From contig NZ_QPCG01000001.1 in NCBI RefSeq assembly GCF_003351025.1, positions 1,185,949 to 1,249,948 of the forward strand: 64,000 bases of DNA. The letters are read 5' to 3'. This document shows, one piece after another, positions 44,033-53,040 of the stretch. The notes beneath the pieces were generated by a model, which worked only from the letters and a program-made list of their open reading frames with translations, was not told where the DNA came from and did not search any database. This DNA comes from Mucilaginibacter endophyticus (GTDB lineage Bacteria; Bacteroidota; Bacteroidia; Sphingobacteriales; Sphingobacteriaceae). The number at the start of each line of letters is the position of its first letter. Position 1 is the first letter of the stretch. The translations under genes were made by a program, and so were the position numbers.

Positions 44033-45793
44033 GTGAAGAAAACCCTATCCATACTCATATTAATCCTTGTTGGCGTAGTCTGCAAAGCGCAGAAGCTTCC
44101 ACCTGTTTTTGACGCCAAACGGTCTGCCGAAGCACAATCAACAGAAACAGTCAGGAAATATCTCTCGCCAGTCCGCATATTGTGGAAATCGCCGGATGCG
44201 GCTTCCAATATCACCAATGCCGAAAAACTACTAAAGCAAGGTACCGGGCAGGCCGATCTATCGGGTAACGACCTTTGCATTCTCCAAAGTAACGATAAAG
44301 GGAAACCCGGTTTACTGCTTGATTTTGGAAAAGAACTGCATGGTGGCCTGCAATTGGTGACCGATCAGTCCAGGGGAGGAAAGCCGGTAAGGGTACGCAT
44401 TCGTTTTGGTGAATCGGCAAGCGAAGCTATGTCCAATATCGACACCATAAAAGGCGCCACTAATGATCATGCCATGCGCGATATGATAGTATCGCTGCCA
44501 TGGCTGGGCAAACTGGAAATTGGCAACACCGGGTTCCGTTTTGTACGGATTGATTTGGTTGATGATAACAGCCAGCTGAAATTAAAAGAGGCGAGGGCTA
44601 TTTTTATTTATAGGGATATTCCTTACCTGGGCTCGTTTAAATGCAGTGATACGTTGCTTAATAAGATCTGGCTTACCGGGGCTTACACCGTACACCTGAA
44701 TATGCAGGATTACCTTTGGGATGGCATCAAACGCGACAGGCTGGTTTGGGTAGGGGATATGCATCCCGAAACATCAACCATTGCGGCTGTTTTTGGCGAT
44801 AATCCTGTTGTTCCTAAAAGTCTTGACCTTGCCCGCGATATTACCCCACTGCCAGGATACATGAACGGCATGGTATCCTATTCTATGTGGTGGATCCTGA
44901 TTCAGCGCGATTGGTATATGCATACCGGTAATCTCAAGTATCTGCAACAGCAAAAGGCTTACCTGGTTAAGTTACTAAACCTGTATGCCGTACAGGTTGA
45001 TGCCAATGGCAGCGAAAAGCTTGACGGAGCAGGTAGGTTTTTAGATTGGCCATCCAGCGAAAATAAGCCAGCCATCCATGCCGGTTTACAAGCCATGCTG
45101 GTTATGACGCTGAATGCAGGGGCCGAACTTTGCAAAGTTTTGAACGACCCGGCCACCGCCAAAAAATGCGAAGCTACCGTTGCAAAACTTAAAACTAACG
45201 TTCCGGATGCAGGAGGTTCAAAGCAAGCCGCCGCTTTATTGGGGCTATCAGGTCTATTGCCTGCTCAAAAAGCCAATGAGATACTTTCGGCTGGCGGGGT
45301 ACATAATTACTCAACCTTTTTTGGTTACTATATGCTGCTGGCCAAAGCTAAAGCGGGCGATTACCAGGGTGGGATTGATGCTATCCGCAATTTCTGGGGC
45401 CCAATGCTGAACCTTGGAGCCACCACATTCTGGGAAGATTTTAATATCGACTGGCTGCCCAACGCTTCGCGGATTGATGAACTGGTGCCCGAGGGCAAAA
45501 AAGATATCCATGGCGATTATGGCGCTTATTGTTACAAAGGTTTCAGGCATAGCCTGTCACATGGCTGGGCGTCGGGGCCAACACCCTGGTTAACGGAGTA
45601 CGTACTTGGTGTAAAGGTAATGGCTCCGGGTTGCAAGGTGATTAAAATTGAACCTCATTTAGGAGATTTAAGCTTTGCCGAAGGCACATATCCAACACCA
45701 TACGGTGTAGTGAGGGTCAGGCACGATAAACAGGCTAACGGGAAGATAAAATCAACCATTAAAGCTCCTGCCGGGGTTAAAGTAATTCAGTAA
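44033..45793 (+). CDS. GH78-like alpha-L-rhamnosidase
   Basis: The GTG at 44033 gives 586 residues beginning with a clean signal peptide (KKTLSILILILVGVVCKAQ); longer starts at 43988 and 43880 add linker and repeat sequence. The (alpha/alpha)6 catalytic part has the GH78 motif WDGIKRDRLVWVGDM, with Asp235 and Asp242 in the expected catalytic positions, then FWEDFNIDW and CHGWASGPTPW-like SLSHGWASGPTPWLTEYVLG. It is shorter than classical GH78 enzymes because the N-terminal beta-domains are reduced, but the C-terminal beta domain is present. It probably removes alpha-L-rhamnose in concert with the GH106 enzyme. Confidence 0.87.
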   Translation: MKKTLSILILILVGVVCKAQKLPPVFDAKRSAEAQSTETVRKYLSPVRILWKSPDAASNITNAEKLLKQGTGQADLSGNDLCILQSNDKGKPGLLLDFGKELHGGLQLVTDQSRGGKPVRVRIRFGESASEAMSNIDTIKGATNDHAMRDMIVSLPWLGKLEIGNTGFRFVRIDLVDDNSQLKLKEARAIFIYRDIPYLGSFKCSDTLLNKIWLTGAYTVHLNMQDYLWDGIKRDRLVWVGDMHPETSTIAAVFGDNPVVPKSLDLARDITPLPGYMNGMVSYSMWWILIQRDWYMHTGNLKYLQQQKAYLVKLLNLYAVQVDANGSEKLDGAGRFLDWPSSENKPAIHAGLQAMLVMTLNAGAELCKVLNDPATAKKCEATVAKLKTNVPDAGGSKQAAALLGLSGLLPAQKANEILSAGGVHNYSTFFGYYMLLAKAKAGDYQGGIDAIRNFWGPMLNLGATTFWEDFNIDWLPNASRIDELVPEGKKDIHGDYGAYCYKGFRHSLSHGWASGPTPWLTEYVLGVKVMAPGCKVIKIEPHLGDLSFAEGTYPTPYGVVRVRHDKQANGKIKSTIKAPAGVKVIQ

Positions 45794-45796
45794 TAT

Positions 45797-46168
45797 TTAT
45801 CGCTGCGGCTGGCAAAAGCGTAAAGTATTGCCATCAATATCGGTAACATAAAACTCGCGCGTTCCCCAGGTTTGGTCGGTTGGCCCCTGGTGAACGGGTG
45901 AATTTTCTTTTCCTGAAGTATCAAGTCCTCGGGAAACGTAGCGCTTAAACCTGCTGTCTACATCATCAACCCAAACATTTACCACCGAGCCAAACAGCCG
46001 GTCGCTTTCATACGCTGTTAGCTGTAGTTCCCCAAATTCATTGATCAGGTCAACAACACCGTCATCGGCTGTTTCCTCAGGATATTTTAGCCTAAAGTCG
46101 AGCACATTGGTATAAAAACCGACAGCCTGCTTCAGGTCGCGGCATTTAAAAAGCGGGATCATCTTCAT
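45797..46168 (-). CDS. VOC-family (glyoxalase/bleomycin-resistance fold) protein
   Basis: The protein has 123 residues, two beta-alpha-beta-beta-beta modules of the vicinal-oxygen-chelate fold: PLFKCRDLKQAVGFYTNVLDF at the start, VNVWVDDVDSRFKRYVSRG in the middle and TREFYVTDIDGNTLRFCQP at the end. Sequence near DQTWGTREFYV resembles bleomycin-resistance-type members that bind drugs rather than convert metabolites. It converges on the GH78 gene with only 3 bp between stops. Substrate unknown. Confidence 0.85.
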   Translation of the reverse strand: MKMIPLFKCRDLKQAVGFYTNVLDFRLKYPEETADDGVVDLINEFGELQLTAYESDRLFGSVVNVWVDDVDSRFKRYVSRGLDTSGKENSPVHQGPTDQTWGTREFYVTDIDGNTLRFCQPQR

Positions 46169-46580
46169 GGTATTAAATTTACGGTTTTTAATGGATAGCC
46201 AGTTTAGTAAATGCTTGTGTTTTTATGTGCCCGGTAGTATCTGAGGTGATTAAAAATAAGGCCTTGTTTACACTTTAACCTGCCGTATGTCATACCCGGA
46301 TCATTAATTACCGGCAACAGTAAAATCGACCAAATTATCAGCCTTTTGTACATTTTTTACTGGCGATTAACTCGCATTTTTGTATTGTTAAAGGAGATTA
46401 AAGTAGTGAAAATGAGGTTGAATTTAAGTGTGTAATAATTACACTAAGATGAGGCTGTTTTTTAAGAAACTCAGTAAATTTATGGTAGAAAAACAAGGCA
46501 AATAAAGCCGGGATATTTTTTTCAAAATCAGTCTTTTCCTGCTTCACCTGCCTGTAAAACGATTATAAATATTAAATATC
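46169..46580 (+). other. Regulatory gap upstream of the NADH dehydrogenase gene
   Basis: This 412-bp gap between divergent genes carries no ORF of note. It is AT-rich and includes the palindrome at 46430-46444, listed separately, and an A-rich leader directly before the ATG. No exact TAnnTTTG box was found in the last 150 bp. Confidence 0.4.
46430..46444. promoter_or_regulatory. Fur-family-like 7-1-7 operator
   Basis: GTGTAATAATTACAC is a perfect 7-1-7 inverted repeat with the TAATnATTA core shared by Fur, PerR and Zur boxes. It lies 136 bp upstream of the NDH-2 gene. Which family member would bind cannot be told. Confidence 0.5.
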
Positions 46581-47873
46581 ATGACAAGCATAACATCCAA
46601 CGGTGATAAAAAAAAGATAGTAATAGTTGGCGGTGGCTTTGCCGGTCTTAATGTTGCCGAGCAGCTATATAAAAATAAGCACTATGATGTAACCCTGGTT
46701 GATAAAAATAACTACAATTATTTTACGCCGCTGCTGTACCAGGTAGCAACCAGCTTCCTTGAACCATCAAGTATTAGTTATCCTTTTCGTAAATTATTCA
46801 GAGATAAAAGGTTAAGCTTTAGGATGGCTGCTGTGGTTAAGGTTGATCCTAAGGCAAAGATATTGTATTTAACAGATGGAGAGTTGCCTTATGATTACCT
46901 GGTATTTGCAGCCGGGGCCAGTACCAATTTTTACGGCATCGAAAGCGTTAAGCAAAATGCTATATCATTGAAAGAAATTGACGACGCGTTGTATATGCGT
47001 AACAGTCTTATTAAAACAATGGAAAAGGCAGCCATTACTACCGATACGCTTGAACGCCAAAAGCTTTTAACCATAGTTGTTGCAGGTGGTGGCCCTACCG
47101 GTGTAGAAGTGGCAGGTATGCTGGCTGAAATGAAAAACTATATCCTTAAAAAGGATTACCCTGAACTGATTAATGCCAGGGGTAAAATTTATATAGTTGA
47201 TGGCGGCCCCAATTTGCTTGCCCCCATGAGCGAAAAAACGCACAAAGAAACACGTCAGGCGCTTATTGATTTGGGCGTTGAAGTTAAGTTAAATGCCCAT
47301 GTAAATGATTTTAGCAATGGTGTGGTAACATTTGCCAACGGCGAAACGCTTGAAGCTAAAACCCTGATCTGGGCAGCAGGTATCATTGCCAATACCTTTG
47401 AAGGTATACCCGCCACAAGTTTGGGTATTGGCCGCCGAATGATAACTGACGAATATAACCGGGTGAAAGATCTGGAAGATATCTATGCCATAGGCGATAT
47501 AAGTATACAGATGACTGATCCGGTTTATCCTAAAGGTCACCCGCAGCTGGCGCAGGTTGCTATACAAATGGGTCGGAATACAGCTAAAAACTTTATGGCG
47601 ATGGCAAAAGGCAAAAACATAAAGCCATTTAAATATTTTGACAGGGGCGATATGGCTATTGTTGGCCGGCATAATGCCGTTGTTGACCTGTTTAAGCATA
47701 AAGTGCACCTGAGCGGTTTTGCCGCGTTGTTTGTATGGTTATTTATTCATTTGATATCATTAGTAAATTATAATAATAAAATTAAAACATTGTATAACTG
47801 GGCTGTGGCGTTTTTGACAAGAGATCAGGCTTTAAGGATGATATTCAGAGGAGGGAAAAACAATACGGATTAA
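46581..47873 (+). CDS. Type II NADH dehydrogenase (NDH-2)
   Basis: The protein has 430 residues. The FAD-binding Rossmann motif VIVGGGFAGLNVAEQL is at about 9-24; LLYQVATSFLEPSSISYPFR follows, typical of NDH-2; the NADH-binding motif VVAGGGPTGVEVAGMLAEM is at about 170-188; and DIYAIGDIS with HPQLAQVAIQMG contacts FAD and quinone. The C terminus FAALFVWLFIHLISLVNYNN is the amphipathic to hydrophobic membrane anchor. It passes electrons from NADH to quinone without pumping protons. It is a one-gene unit ended by a terminator, with a Fur-type palindrome upstream. Confidence 0.94.
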   Translation: MTSITSNGDKKKIVIVGGGFAGLNVAEQLYKNKHYDVTLVDKNNYNYFTPLLYQVATSFLEPSSISYPFRKLFRDKRLSFRMAAVVKVDPKAKILYLTDGELPYDYLVFAAGASTNFYGIESVKQNAISLKEIDDALYMRNSLIKTMEKAAITTDTLERQKLLTIVVAGGGPTGVEVAGMLAEMKNYILKKDYPELINARGKIYIVDGGPNLLAPMSEKTHKETRQALIDLGVEVKLNAHVNDFSNGVVTFANGETLEAKTLIWAAGIIANTFEGIPATSLGIGRRMITDEYNRVKDLEDIYAIGDISIQMTDPVYPKGHPQLAQVAIQMGRNTAKNFMAMAKGKNIKPFKYFDRGDMAIVGRHNAVVDLFKHKVHLSGFAALFVWLFIHLISLVNYNNKIKTLYNWAVAFLTRDQALRMIFRGGKNNTD

Positions 47874-47952
47874 TAATTATTAGCTAAATTAAATTATTGA
47901 TAATACTTATTATTAGATATTAAATCCGAATTGCTTATTACATTTGCCCATA

Positions 47953-47995
47953 AATGGGGCAGTGCCTTATTCAGGTAGCTGCCCCATTTTTTATT
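47953..47995 (+). terminator. Intrinsic terminator after the NADH dehydrogenase gene
   Basis: AATGGGGCAG (47953-47962) and CTGCCCCATT (47979-47988) form a 10-bp stem with a 16-nt loop, followed by TTTTTATTT. Confidence 0.85.
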
Positions 47996-48018
47996 TAAAA
48001 TTATATGTCATATAAATG

Positions 48019-48036
48019 CAGTTTTTGCCCGCTAAC
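48019..48036 (+). promoter_or_regulatory. Partial copy of the GTTTTTGCCC operator core upstream of lanB1
   Basis: CAGTTTTTGCCCGCTAAC matches sites 1 and 3 over the core but lacks one base before AAC and has only a poor upstream half (AAATG). It is 58 bp before the LanB ATG. It may be a degenerate site of the LytTR cluster or a general promoter element. Confidence 0.35.
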
Positions 48037-48093
48037 TAAAATAGCTTAACTTAAGTTCGCTATTATATACCTGACCTTGCCTTTTTATATACA

Positions 48094-51075
48094 ATGAGAG
48101 TTAATTTTATTAACGGTTTAATTTTACGCTCGGCTGCTTTGTCATACAGGCAAAAGCTTGGGAAAAATAGTTTACTTACTTTATGGAATAACAGGCTAAT
48201 AAAGGAAAGTATTTATATAGCAAGCAAATCGCTTTATAACGAACTTGACATTTTGTTTGCAGGCGACGCGTCCCATGCCAAAGAAGCTCAATTATTATCA
48301 AGTTTTTATAAGTACATGGCGCGCATGGCAAACAGGGCCACGCCGTTTGGTTTGTTTGCTGGTTGTTCGTCGGTTTATTGGGGAGAAATCAATAAGGTAA
48401 AACTTTCGGCAAAATTCAGAAAGTATACTGTGCCTGATGCTGTGGTGAGCTTCTCACTCGCCAAACAAATTGAAAGCGCCAATGAGCTATTGGCCGGCTA
48501 TAAGCTTAATAATACACTTTATAAAGTGGGGGACGATTTACGTTTTATTACTTATCAGATTATTGATGATCAAAGAATTTACCAGGTAAGTGCGCTTGAA
48601 AGTAACAACGTGCTTGATGAGATAATTAATGTCATTGGCGATGAAATATGGAACAAACAGCAATTGCTGGAAAAGTTTCCGGATTTTGAACAGGATGATT
48701 TTATTGCCTTTATTGATGACCTTATAGAAGGGCAGTTACTAAAACCGGCGTTTGAACCGGCAATAGGTTACGATTTTCCTGTCTTTTTGCAAAAAACGGA
48801 CGATGCCGGGTTAAATAATACCGTTAATGAATTAATAAATCTGATTAACGAAGTAAATAATTATCATCCTGATAACCCAAACTGGTTTTCGTTTTACACT
48901 CTCATCGAGCAGCTTACTAACCATATAACCGGGCGCGAGCTCAAAGATCAGATCCACATCACCAGGTTTAATGAGCTGAACGAGCGGGAGCTTGATAAAT
49001 CGCTCCAATGGAAAATAGGAAAGGGCATCGCTTTATTGAATAACCTGAATCCGCCGGTGCCCAATAAAAGGATAGAGCAATTTAAGAACAGGTTCAGGAA
49101 AAGGTATGAAGAACAGAGTGTGCCGCTTCTGGAGGCATTTGATACCGATACCGGAATTGAATATGGGCAATGGTATGAGCATGAAACCCTTTTTACTGAA
49201 GGCTTGTATGCAGGGAGTGAGGGCGCTCCTTCGTGGGTAGATTATACAGAGATTGATTTTAAAATGCTTGACCTGCTCAATCGTGCCAAAATAGAGAAAC
49301 AATATAAGGTTATTATCCCCAATAATTTTGTCAAAGAGCGGAGCACAGATAACCTGCCTTTTTCTATGTGCGCGCTTTTCCAGGTTTTTGATAATGATCT
49401 TTTATTTCTTGAAAGGGTTACTGGTCCGGGAGCCTTAAGCATGATAGCCCGGTTTGCCATGGGGGATGCTGAAATATATAAAACAGGTTTGGATATAGCA
49501 ACAAAAGAGGCTGATAACAGTCCCGACGCGATGTTTGCCGAAATAATTCACATGCCTGAGGAGCGCATCCTGAACGTTATGATGCATCCGCAGTTTTGGC
49601 CTCATGAACTGGCTTATATTGATGACGCTAAAGGTAAATCAGTTTTGCGGCTTGATGATATTTATATCAAGCTCGAGCAAAACGTATTTAAATTGTTTTC
49701 AAAAAAACATCAGAAGGAAGTGATTCCGAGATTGAGCAGCGCTTACAATTATAACCGGTCGCAACACCCTATTTATACCTTTTTGTGCGATATTCAACAT
49801 CAGCGCGGTAACGGAAGCCTGAGTTTTAACTGGGGAGCGCTCGCAAATGATTATGTGTTTTTTCCGCGGGTTGAAACCGGCTTTGGCCTCATCCTGCACC
49901 GGGCTACCTGGAAGTTTAACCCAGCCATTTTAGACGAGCTTTGCAAGGCCGAAAAATTCACAGATAAATTTTGCGATCTGTTTGGTAGCTTTAGTAAACA
50001 ATGGCTGCTACCCGACAAATTTTATATTGTAAAAGGCGATAATGAATTGCTTATTGATACCGGAAATGAGATAAGTATGCAGGTACTTTCGAAAGAAATA
50101 GCAAGGCAAGCCCCGATTTTGATTTTCTCCGAATGTATTCATCTTGAGCATGAGGCTGTTGTAAAGGATGCGGAAGGAAACCCTTACATGCATCAGTTTG
50201 TAGCGCCCTTTCATTTCGACAGACCATTAACTCCTCCTTATTTTCAATATGTAGAAAATACGCTGCAGCGAAACTTTTTTCCGGGCAGCGAGTGGCTTTT
50301 CATCAAGTTATACCTCAGTAGTAATATTGCCAACGAGGTGTTGTTAAAGCTTGATGAGTTATTAAATTACTCGGCTGAGATTAAAATAAAACAATGGTTT
50401 TTTATCAGGTACCATGATCCTGATAACCATATCAGGGTAAGGGTTAACCTACTTGATGAAGTTGATTTTCAGGAGGTTTATCTGGCCATACGGGAGGTGC
50501 TGTCGCCATTTTTATTAAGCGGGCAAGTTCATGTTGTGCAACTTGATACTTACGTGCGCGAGCTGGAACGTTACGGGCACCAGATTGAACAGGCTGAGGG
50601 GCTTTTTTGCATCGAAACTGCGTTTTGTTGCAATGTATTCAGGCTGCTTGAAAGTAACCGTTATGATACTGAAGACTGGCTCCTGATTTTTTGGCTCATC
50701 AAAGATTATCTTAACCTGATGAGTGCAGACCTTGCCGATCAGCTGCAATTTGTTGAGCGACAACAGGCTTACTTTTTTACCGAGTTTGAGGACAAGGCAG
50801 TTAAAATACAGATTGACCAGCTATACAGGAAATATCATGGCAGCTTAAATAACCTGCTATTGGCGTATGATGACCTGCTTCAGCAAAAAAGGAAACGGGT
50901 TGAATTGTTGCTTCAAAAGTATAACATCAACTGGAATGCCAAGTTTTTAAGCAGTATAATCCATATGGCCGTTAACCGTTACTTCAGTACACAACAACGC
51001 CTGCATGAGTGCATCCTTTACGGGTTGCTTTTAAAATTTCTCAAATCGGAGAAAGCCAGAAGGGGGAAACCATAG
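48094..51075 (+). CDS. Lantibiotic dehydratase LanB, full length (lanB1)
   Basis: The protein has 993 residues and carries both LanB domains. The glutamylation domain (about 1-650) has the tRNA-Glu-site motif Arg77-x3-Arg81-ATPFGLFAGCS and IPRLSSAYNYNRSQHPIY. The elimination (SpaB C-like) domain (about 725-985) has FFPGSEWLFIKLY, WFFIRYHDPDNHIRVRV (Arg772, Arg781, Arg783), DTYVRELERYG (Arg822, Arg826) and IIHMAVNRYF (His957, Arg962). In the NisB family these activate Ser/Thr with glutamate from Glu-tRNA and eliminate it to give dehydroamino acids. All key positions look intact. It converges with the LytTR regulator gene, 1 bp apart. No LanC cyclase follows. Confidence 0.93.
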   Translation: MRVNFINGLILRSAALSYRQKLGKNSLLTLWNNRLIKESIYIASKSLYNELDILFAGDASHAKEAQLLSSFYKYMARMANRATPFGLFAGCSSVYWGEINKVKLSAKFRKYTVPDAVVSFSLAKQIESANELLAGYKLNNTLYKVGDDLRFITYQIIDDQRIYQVSALESNNVLDEIINVIGDEIWNKQQLLEKFPDFEQDDFIAFIDDLIEGQLLKPAFEPAIGYDFPVFLQKTDDAGLNNTVNELINLINEVNNYHPDNPNWFSFYTLIEQLTNHITGRELKDQIHITRFNELNERELDKSLQWKIGKGIALLNNLNPPVPNKRIEQFKNRFRKRYEEQSVPLLEAFDTDTGIEYGQWYEHETLFTEGLYAGSEGAPSWVDYTEIDFKMLDLLNRAKIEKQYKVIIPNNFVKERSTDNLPFSMCALFQVFDNDLLFLERVTGPGALSMIARFAMGDAEIYKTGLDIATKEADNSPDAMFAEIIHMPEERILNVMMHPQFWPHELAYIDDAKGKSVLRLDDIYIKLEQNVFKLFSKKHQKEVIPRLSSAYNYNRSQHPIYTFLCDIQHQRGNGSLSFNWGALANDYVFFPRVETGFGLILHRATWKFNPAILDELCKAEKFTDKFCDLFGSFSKQWLLPDKFYIVKGDNELLIDTGNEISMQVLSKEIARQAPILIFSECIHLEHEAVVKDAEGNPYMHQFVAPFHFDRPLTPPYFQYVENTLQRNFFPGSEWLFIKLYLSSNIANEVLLKLDELLNYSAEIKIKQWFFIRYHDPDNHIRVRVNLLDEVDFQEVYLAIREVLSPFLLSGQVHVVQLDTYVRELERYGHQIEQAEGLFCIETAFCCNVFRLLESNRYDTEDWLLIFWLIKDYLNLMSADLADQLQFVERQQAYFFTEFEDKAVKIQIDQLYRKYHGSLNNLLLAYDDLLQQKRKRVELLLQKYNINWNAKFLSSIIHMAVNRYFSTQQRLHECILYGLLLKFLKSEKARRGKP

Positions 51076-51076
51076 T

Positions 51077-51814
51077 CTATTTAAACATTTTGTTATTGAG
51101 CAAAGCAAAAAAGCCGTCGCGGTAAGTAACCCCAATGGGAACTTTTTCTTTGAGCTTATCAAATATTACCATGTTGCCGTCTATCGCTTTGATGCGCTTT
51201 AAGGCTATGATATATGATTTATGGGTACGTGCAAAATCTTCCTGCGGCAGGCTGTCGGCCAGGGTTTTCATGCTTACCAGCGAAATGTGTCTTTCTGTTT
51301 CAGTAAAAACCGAGCAGTAATTTTTAAGCCCCTCAATGTAAATTATATCGTCAAAGTTTATCCTTACAATTTTACCACGATCTGTTTTCAGGTAAAACGA
51401 ATCGGATTTAGGCTGCATGTCAACTACTTGCGATGGTTTGTTTGCTGCAAGTAATAAAAGTTTATCAAGTGCCTTTTGCGCGGCCTGCAAAAATCTGTCA
51501 AAGGCGAAAGGCTTGAGCAGGTAATCAAGTACATTGTTCTCGAAACCTGCAAGTGCAAATTCACTAAAAGCGGATGTTATGATAACTTCAGTATTTTTAG
51601 GCAGCATCTTAATCAGGTCGATGCCCGAAAGTTCGGGCATATTTATATCAAGAAATATGAGGTCAACTGCCGATTCTTTCAAATACAATAACGCCTCTAT
51701 CGGATTTGTAAAGGTTTGAGTAAGATTAATAAAGGGCACTTTTGATATAAAATCGCTTAAAATATCAATGGCGTAAGGTTCGTCCTCAACTATAATGCAA
51801 TTAATTACTTTCAT
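51077..51814 (-). CDS. LytTR-family response regulator of the LanB locus
   Basis: The protein has 245 residues. The receiver domain (about 1-120) has the acidic pair in IVEDEP, Asp56 in LIFLDINMPELSG, the Thr/Ser in ITSAFS and Lys in YLLKPFAF. The LytTR domain (about 145-245) has DIIYIEGLKNYCSVFT, TLADSLPQEDFARTHKSYIIAL and VPIGVTYRDGFFALL. It overlaps the upstream kinase gene by 14 bp, the usual sign of a LytS/LytT pair. Such regulators often control peptide antibiotic genes; direct repeats with a 21-bp period lie just upstream of this operon and of the precursor gene. Confidence 0.94.
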   Translation of the reverse strand: MKVINCIIVEDEPYAIDILSDFISKVPFINLTQTFTNPIEALLYLKESAVDLIFLDINMPELSGIDLIKMLPKNTEVIITSAFSEFALAGFENNVLDYLLKPFAFDRFLQAAQKALDKLLLLAANKPSQVVDMQPKSDSFYLKTDRGKIVRINFDDIIYIEGLKNYCSVFTETERHISLVSMKTLADSLPQEDFARTHKSYIIALKRIKAIDGNMVIFDKLKEKVPIGVTYRDGFFALLNNKMFK

Positions 51815-52907
51815 GATATCTTAAAGGCATAATAAGTTTACACTCATAGCTATTATGTGTTTCAGTTACCAATAGTTCATATCCATCACGGCCATACTCA
51901 TCCGTTAATCTTTCGCGGATATAATTCAGCCCTATCCCGTTTGATTGTACTTTATTTACGCTGTTATTGTTTTTATAATTAAGCGAGTAAAAATGCAGTT
52001 TTCCATCTTCAACGGTAATGTTCAAGACCGCCTCTTTAGTATTTTGATTGAAAATGCCGTGCTTAAACATGTTTTCGATAAGCGTAATTAAAATCAATGA
52101 AACTACCCTATACGGCGTTAAAACGTTTTCGATATTGATGTTCATAAAAAAAGCTTTGCTCCGGCTTTCATGAATTTTTATGAAATCTTTAATGTAGGCC
52201 AGTTCACTTTCAAGACTGCTGTATCCATCCTCATTTTTAGTTAAGGCATAACGCATGATATTTGATAATGTAATAATTGACTGCCCAACCTCCGGAAGCT
52301 TTTTATAAGTTTCAGCATATAAAAATCCCAGGGTATTGAATACAAAATGCGGGTTGATCTGTGATTTTATTACATTTAGTTCTGCCTGTAGTGCCTGTTT
52401 TTCTAACTTTTGTTGTTGCTCAAGCATTTGCACTTTTTCAAGTCTGTGCTGGGCGGCCTCCCGCTCTTTTAATATTACTTCTCTCGCGAAGCCATAAGCT
52501 GCGCCCATCGCCGCGAAGTAAATATTGCGCATAACAAAAGTTAGAATGCGATTAGGAGTTCCGTAAATTTTAAATGAGCCATGCTGAAAAATGATAAGCG
52601 AAAATGCTTTCAAGTAGGCAGCTAATACAACTATCAACACCGAAACAACAAAGCTTGCGACTACTAATAGCAATTTGTTGTTGATTCTTCTTTTTAAGAA
52701 TTTGTAACCGGCCCCAATAGCATAAAATATTCCGGCATTAATCATGAAAGCAACAATAGTACTAAGAAACTCCACTTTCATGCCGGCGAAGTAAGCAATC
52801 ACCTCTTCATAAAGCAGATAAACAATCCAGAAAATCAGGTGCTGAAATATTGCCTTTTGGGTTTTCTTATTCACTGTAAAAGTCCTCTTGTTATTTTTTT
52901 TCGTCAC
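51801..52907 (-). CDS. LytS-type sensor histidine kinase of the LanB locus
   Basis: The protein has 368 residues. Four membrane helices lie between 20 and 142 (for example FQHLIFWIVYLLYEEVIAYF and LLVVASFVVSVLIVVLAAYL) with very short loops, so no large external sensor domain. A coiled coil (145-178) leads to the His_kinase domain with His187 in QINPHFVFNTLGF, then the ATPase with LITLIENMFKHG and NGIGLNYIRERL. The membrane-embedded sensor suits a small or lipophilic signal, possibly the locus's own peptide. It is divergent from the precursor gene, 133 bp apart. Confidence 0.92.
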   Translation of the reverse strand: MTKKNNKRTFTVNKKTQKAIFQHLIFWIVYLLYEEVIAYFAGMKVEFLSTIVAFMINAGIFYAIGAGYKFLKRRINNKLLLVVASFVVSVLIVVLAAYLKAFSLIIFQHGSFKIYGTPNRILTFVMRNIYFAAMGAAYGFAREVILKEREAAQHRLEKVQMLEQQQKLEKQALQAELNVIKSQINPHFVFNTLGFLYAETYKKLPEVGQSIITLSNIMRYALTKNEDGYSSLESELAYIKDFIKIHESRSKAFFMNINIENVLTPYRVVSLILITLIENMFKHGIFNQNTKEAVLNITVEDGKLHFYSLNYKNNNSVNKVQSNGIGLNYIRERLTDEYGRDGYELLVTETHNSYECKLIMPLRYHESN

Positions 52908-52918
52908 GCTTAAATGCC

Positions 52919-52949
52919 GCTTTGGTCATTCGGAAACGGGCATTGGTAC
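52919..52949. promoter_or_regulatory. Period-21 direct repeat between kinase and precursor genes
   Basis: GCTTTGGTC at 52919-52927 and GCATTGGTA at 52940-52948 are direct repeats exactly 21 bp apart, the spacing used by LytTR regulators. The site is 12 bp upstream of the kinase start and about 92 bp upstream of the precursor start, so one regulator dimer could control both directions. The repeat sequence differs from the AACGA sites at 33386, 35190 and 37725. Confidence 0.55.
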
Positions 52950-53040
52950 TAATTTTTTTCTCTGTAAAAGGCTGTTAACCACATTTATATTATAAAGGTT
53001 AAATAATCAACAATCCATAGCCATTTAAAAGTTTAAAATT

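Noticed and set aside
48005..48049. 14-codon ORF with two Cys upstream of lanB1 as a second precursor
   Set aside because: Very short, overlaps the operator-like core and has no leader-like sequence.
52915..52953. 12-codon ORF between the kinase and the precursor gene
   Set aside because: It coincides with the direct-repeat operator and has no sensible composition.
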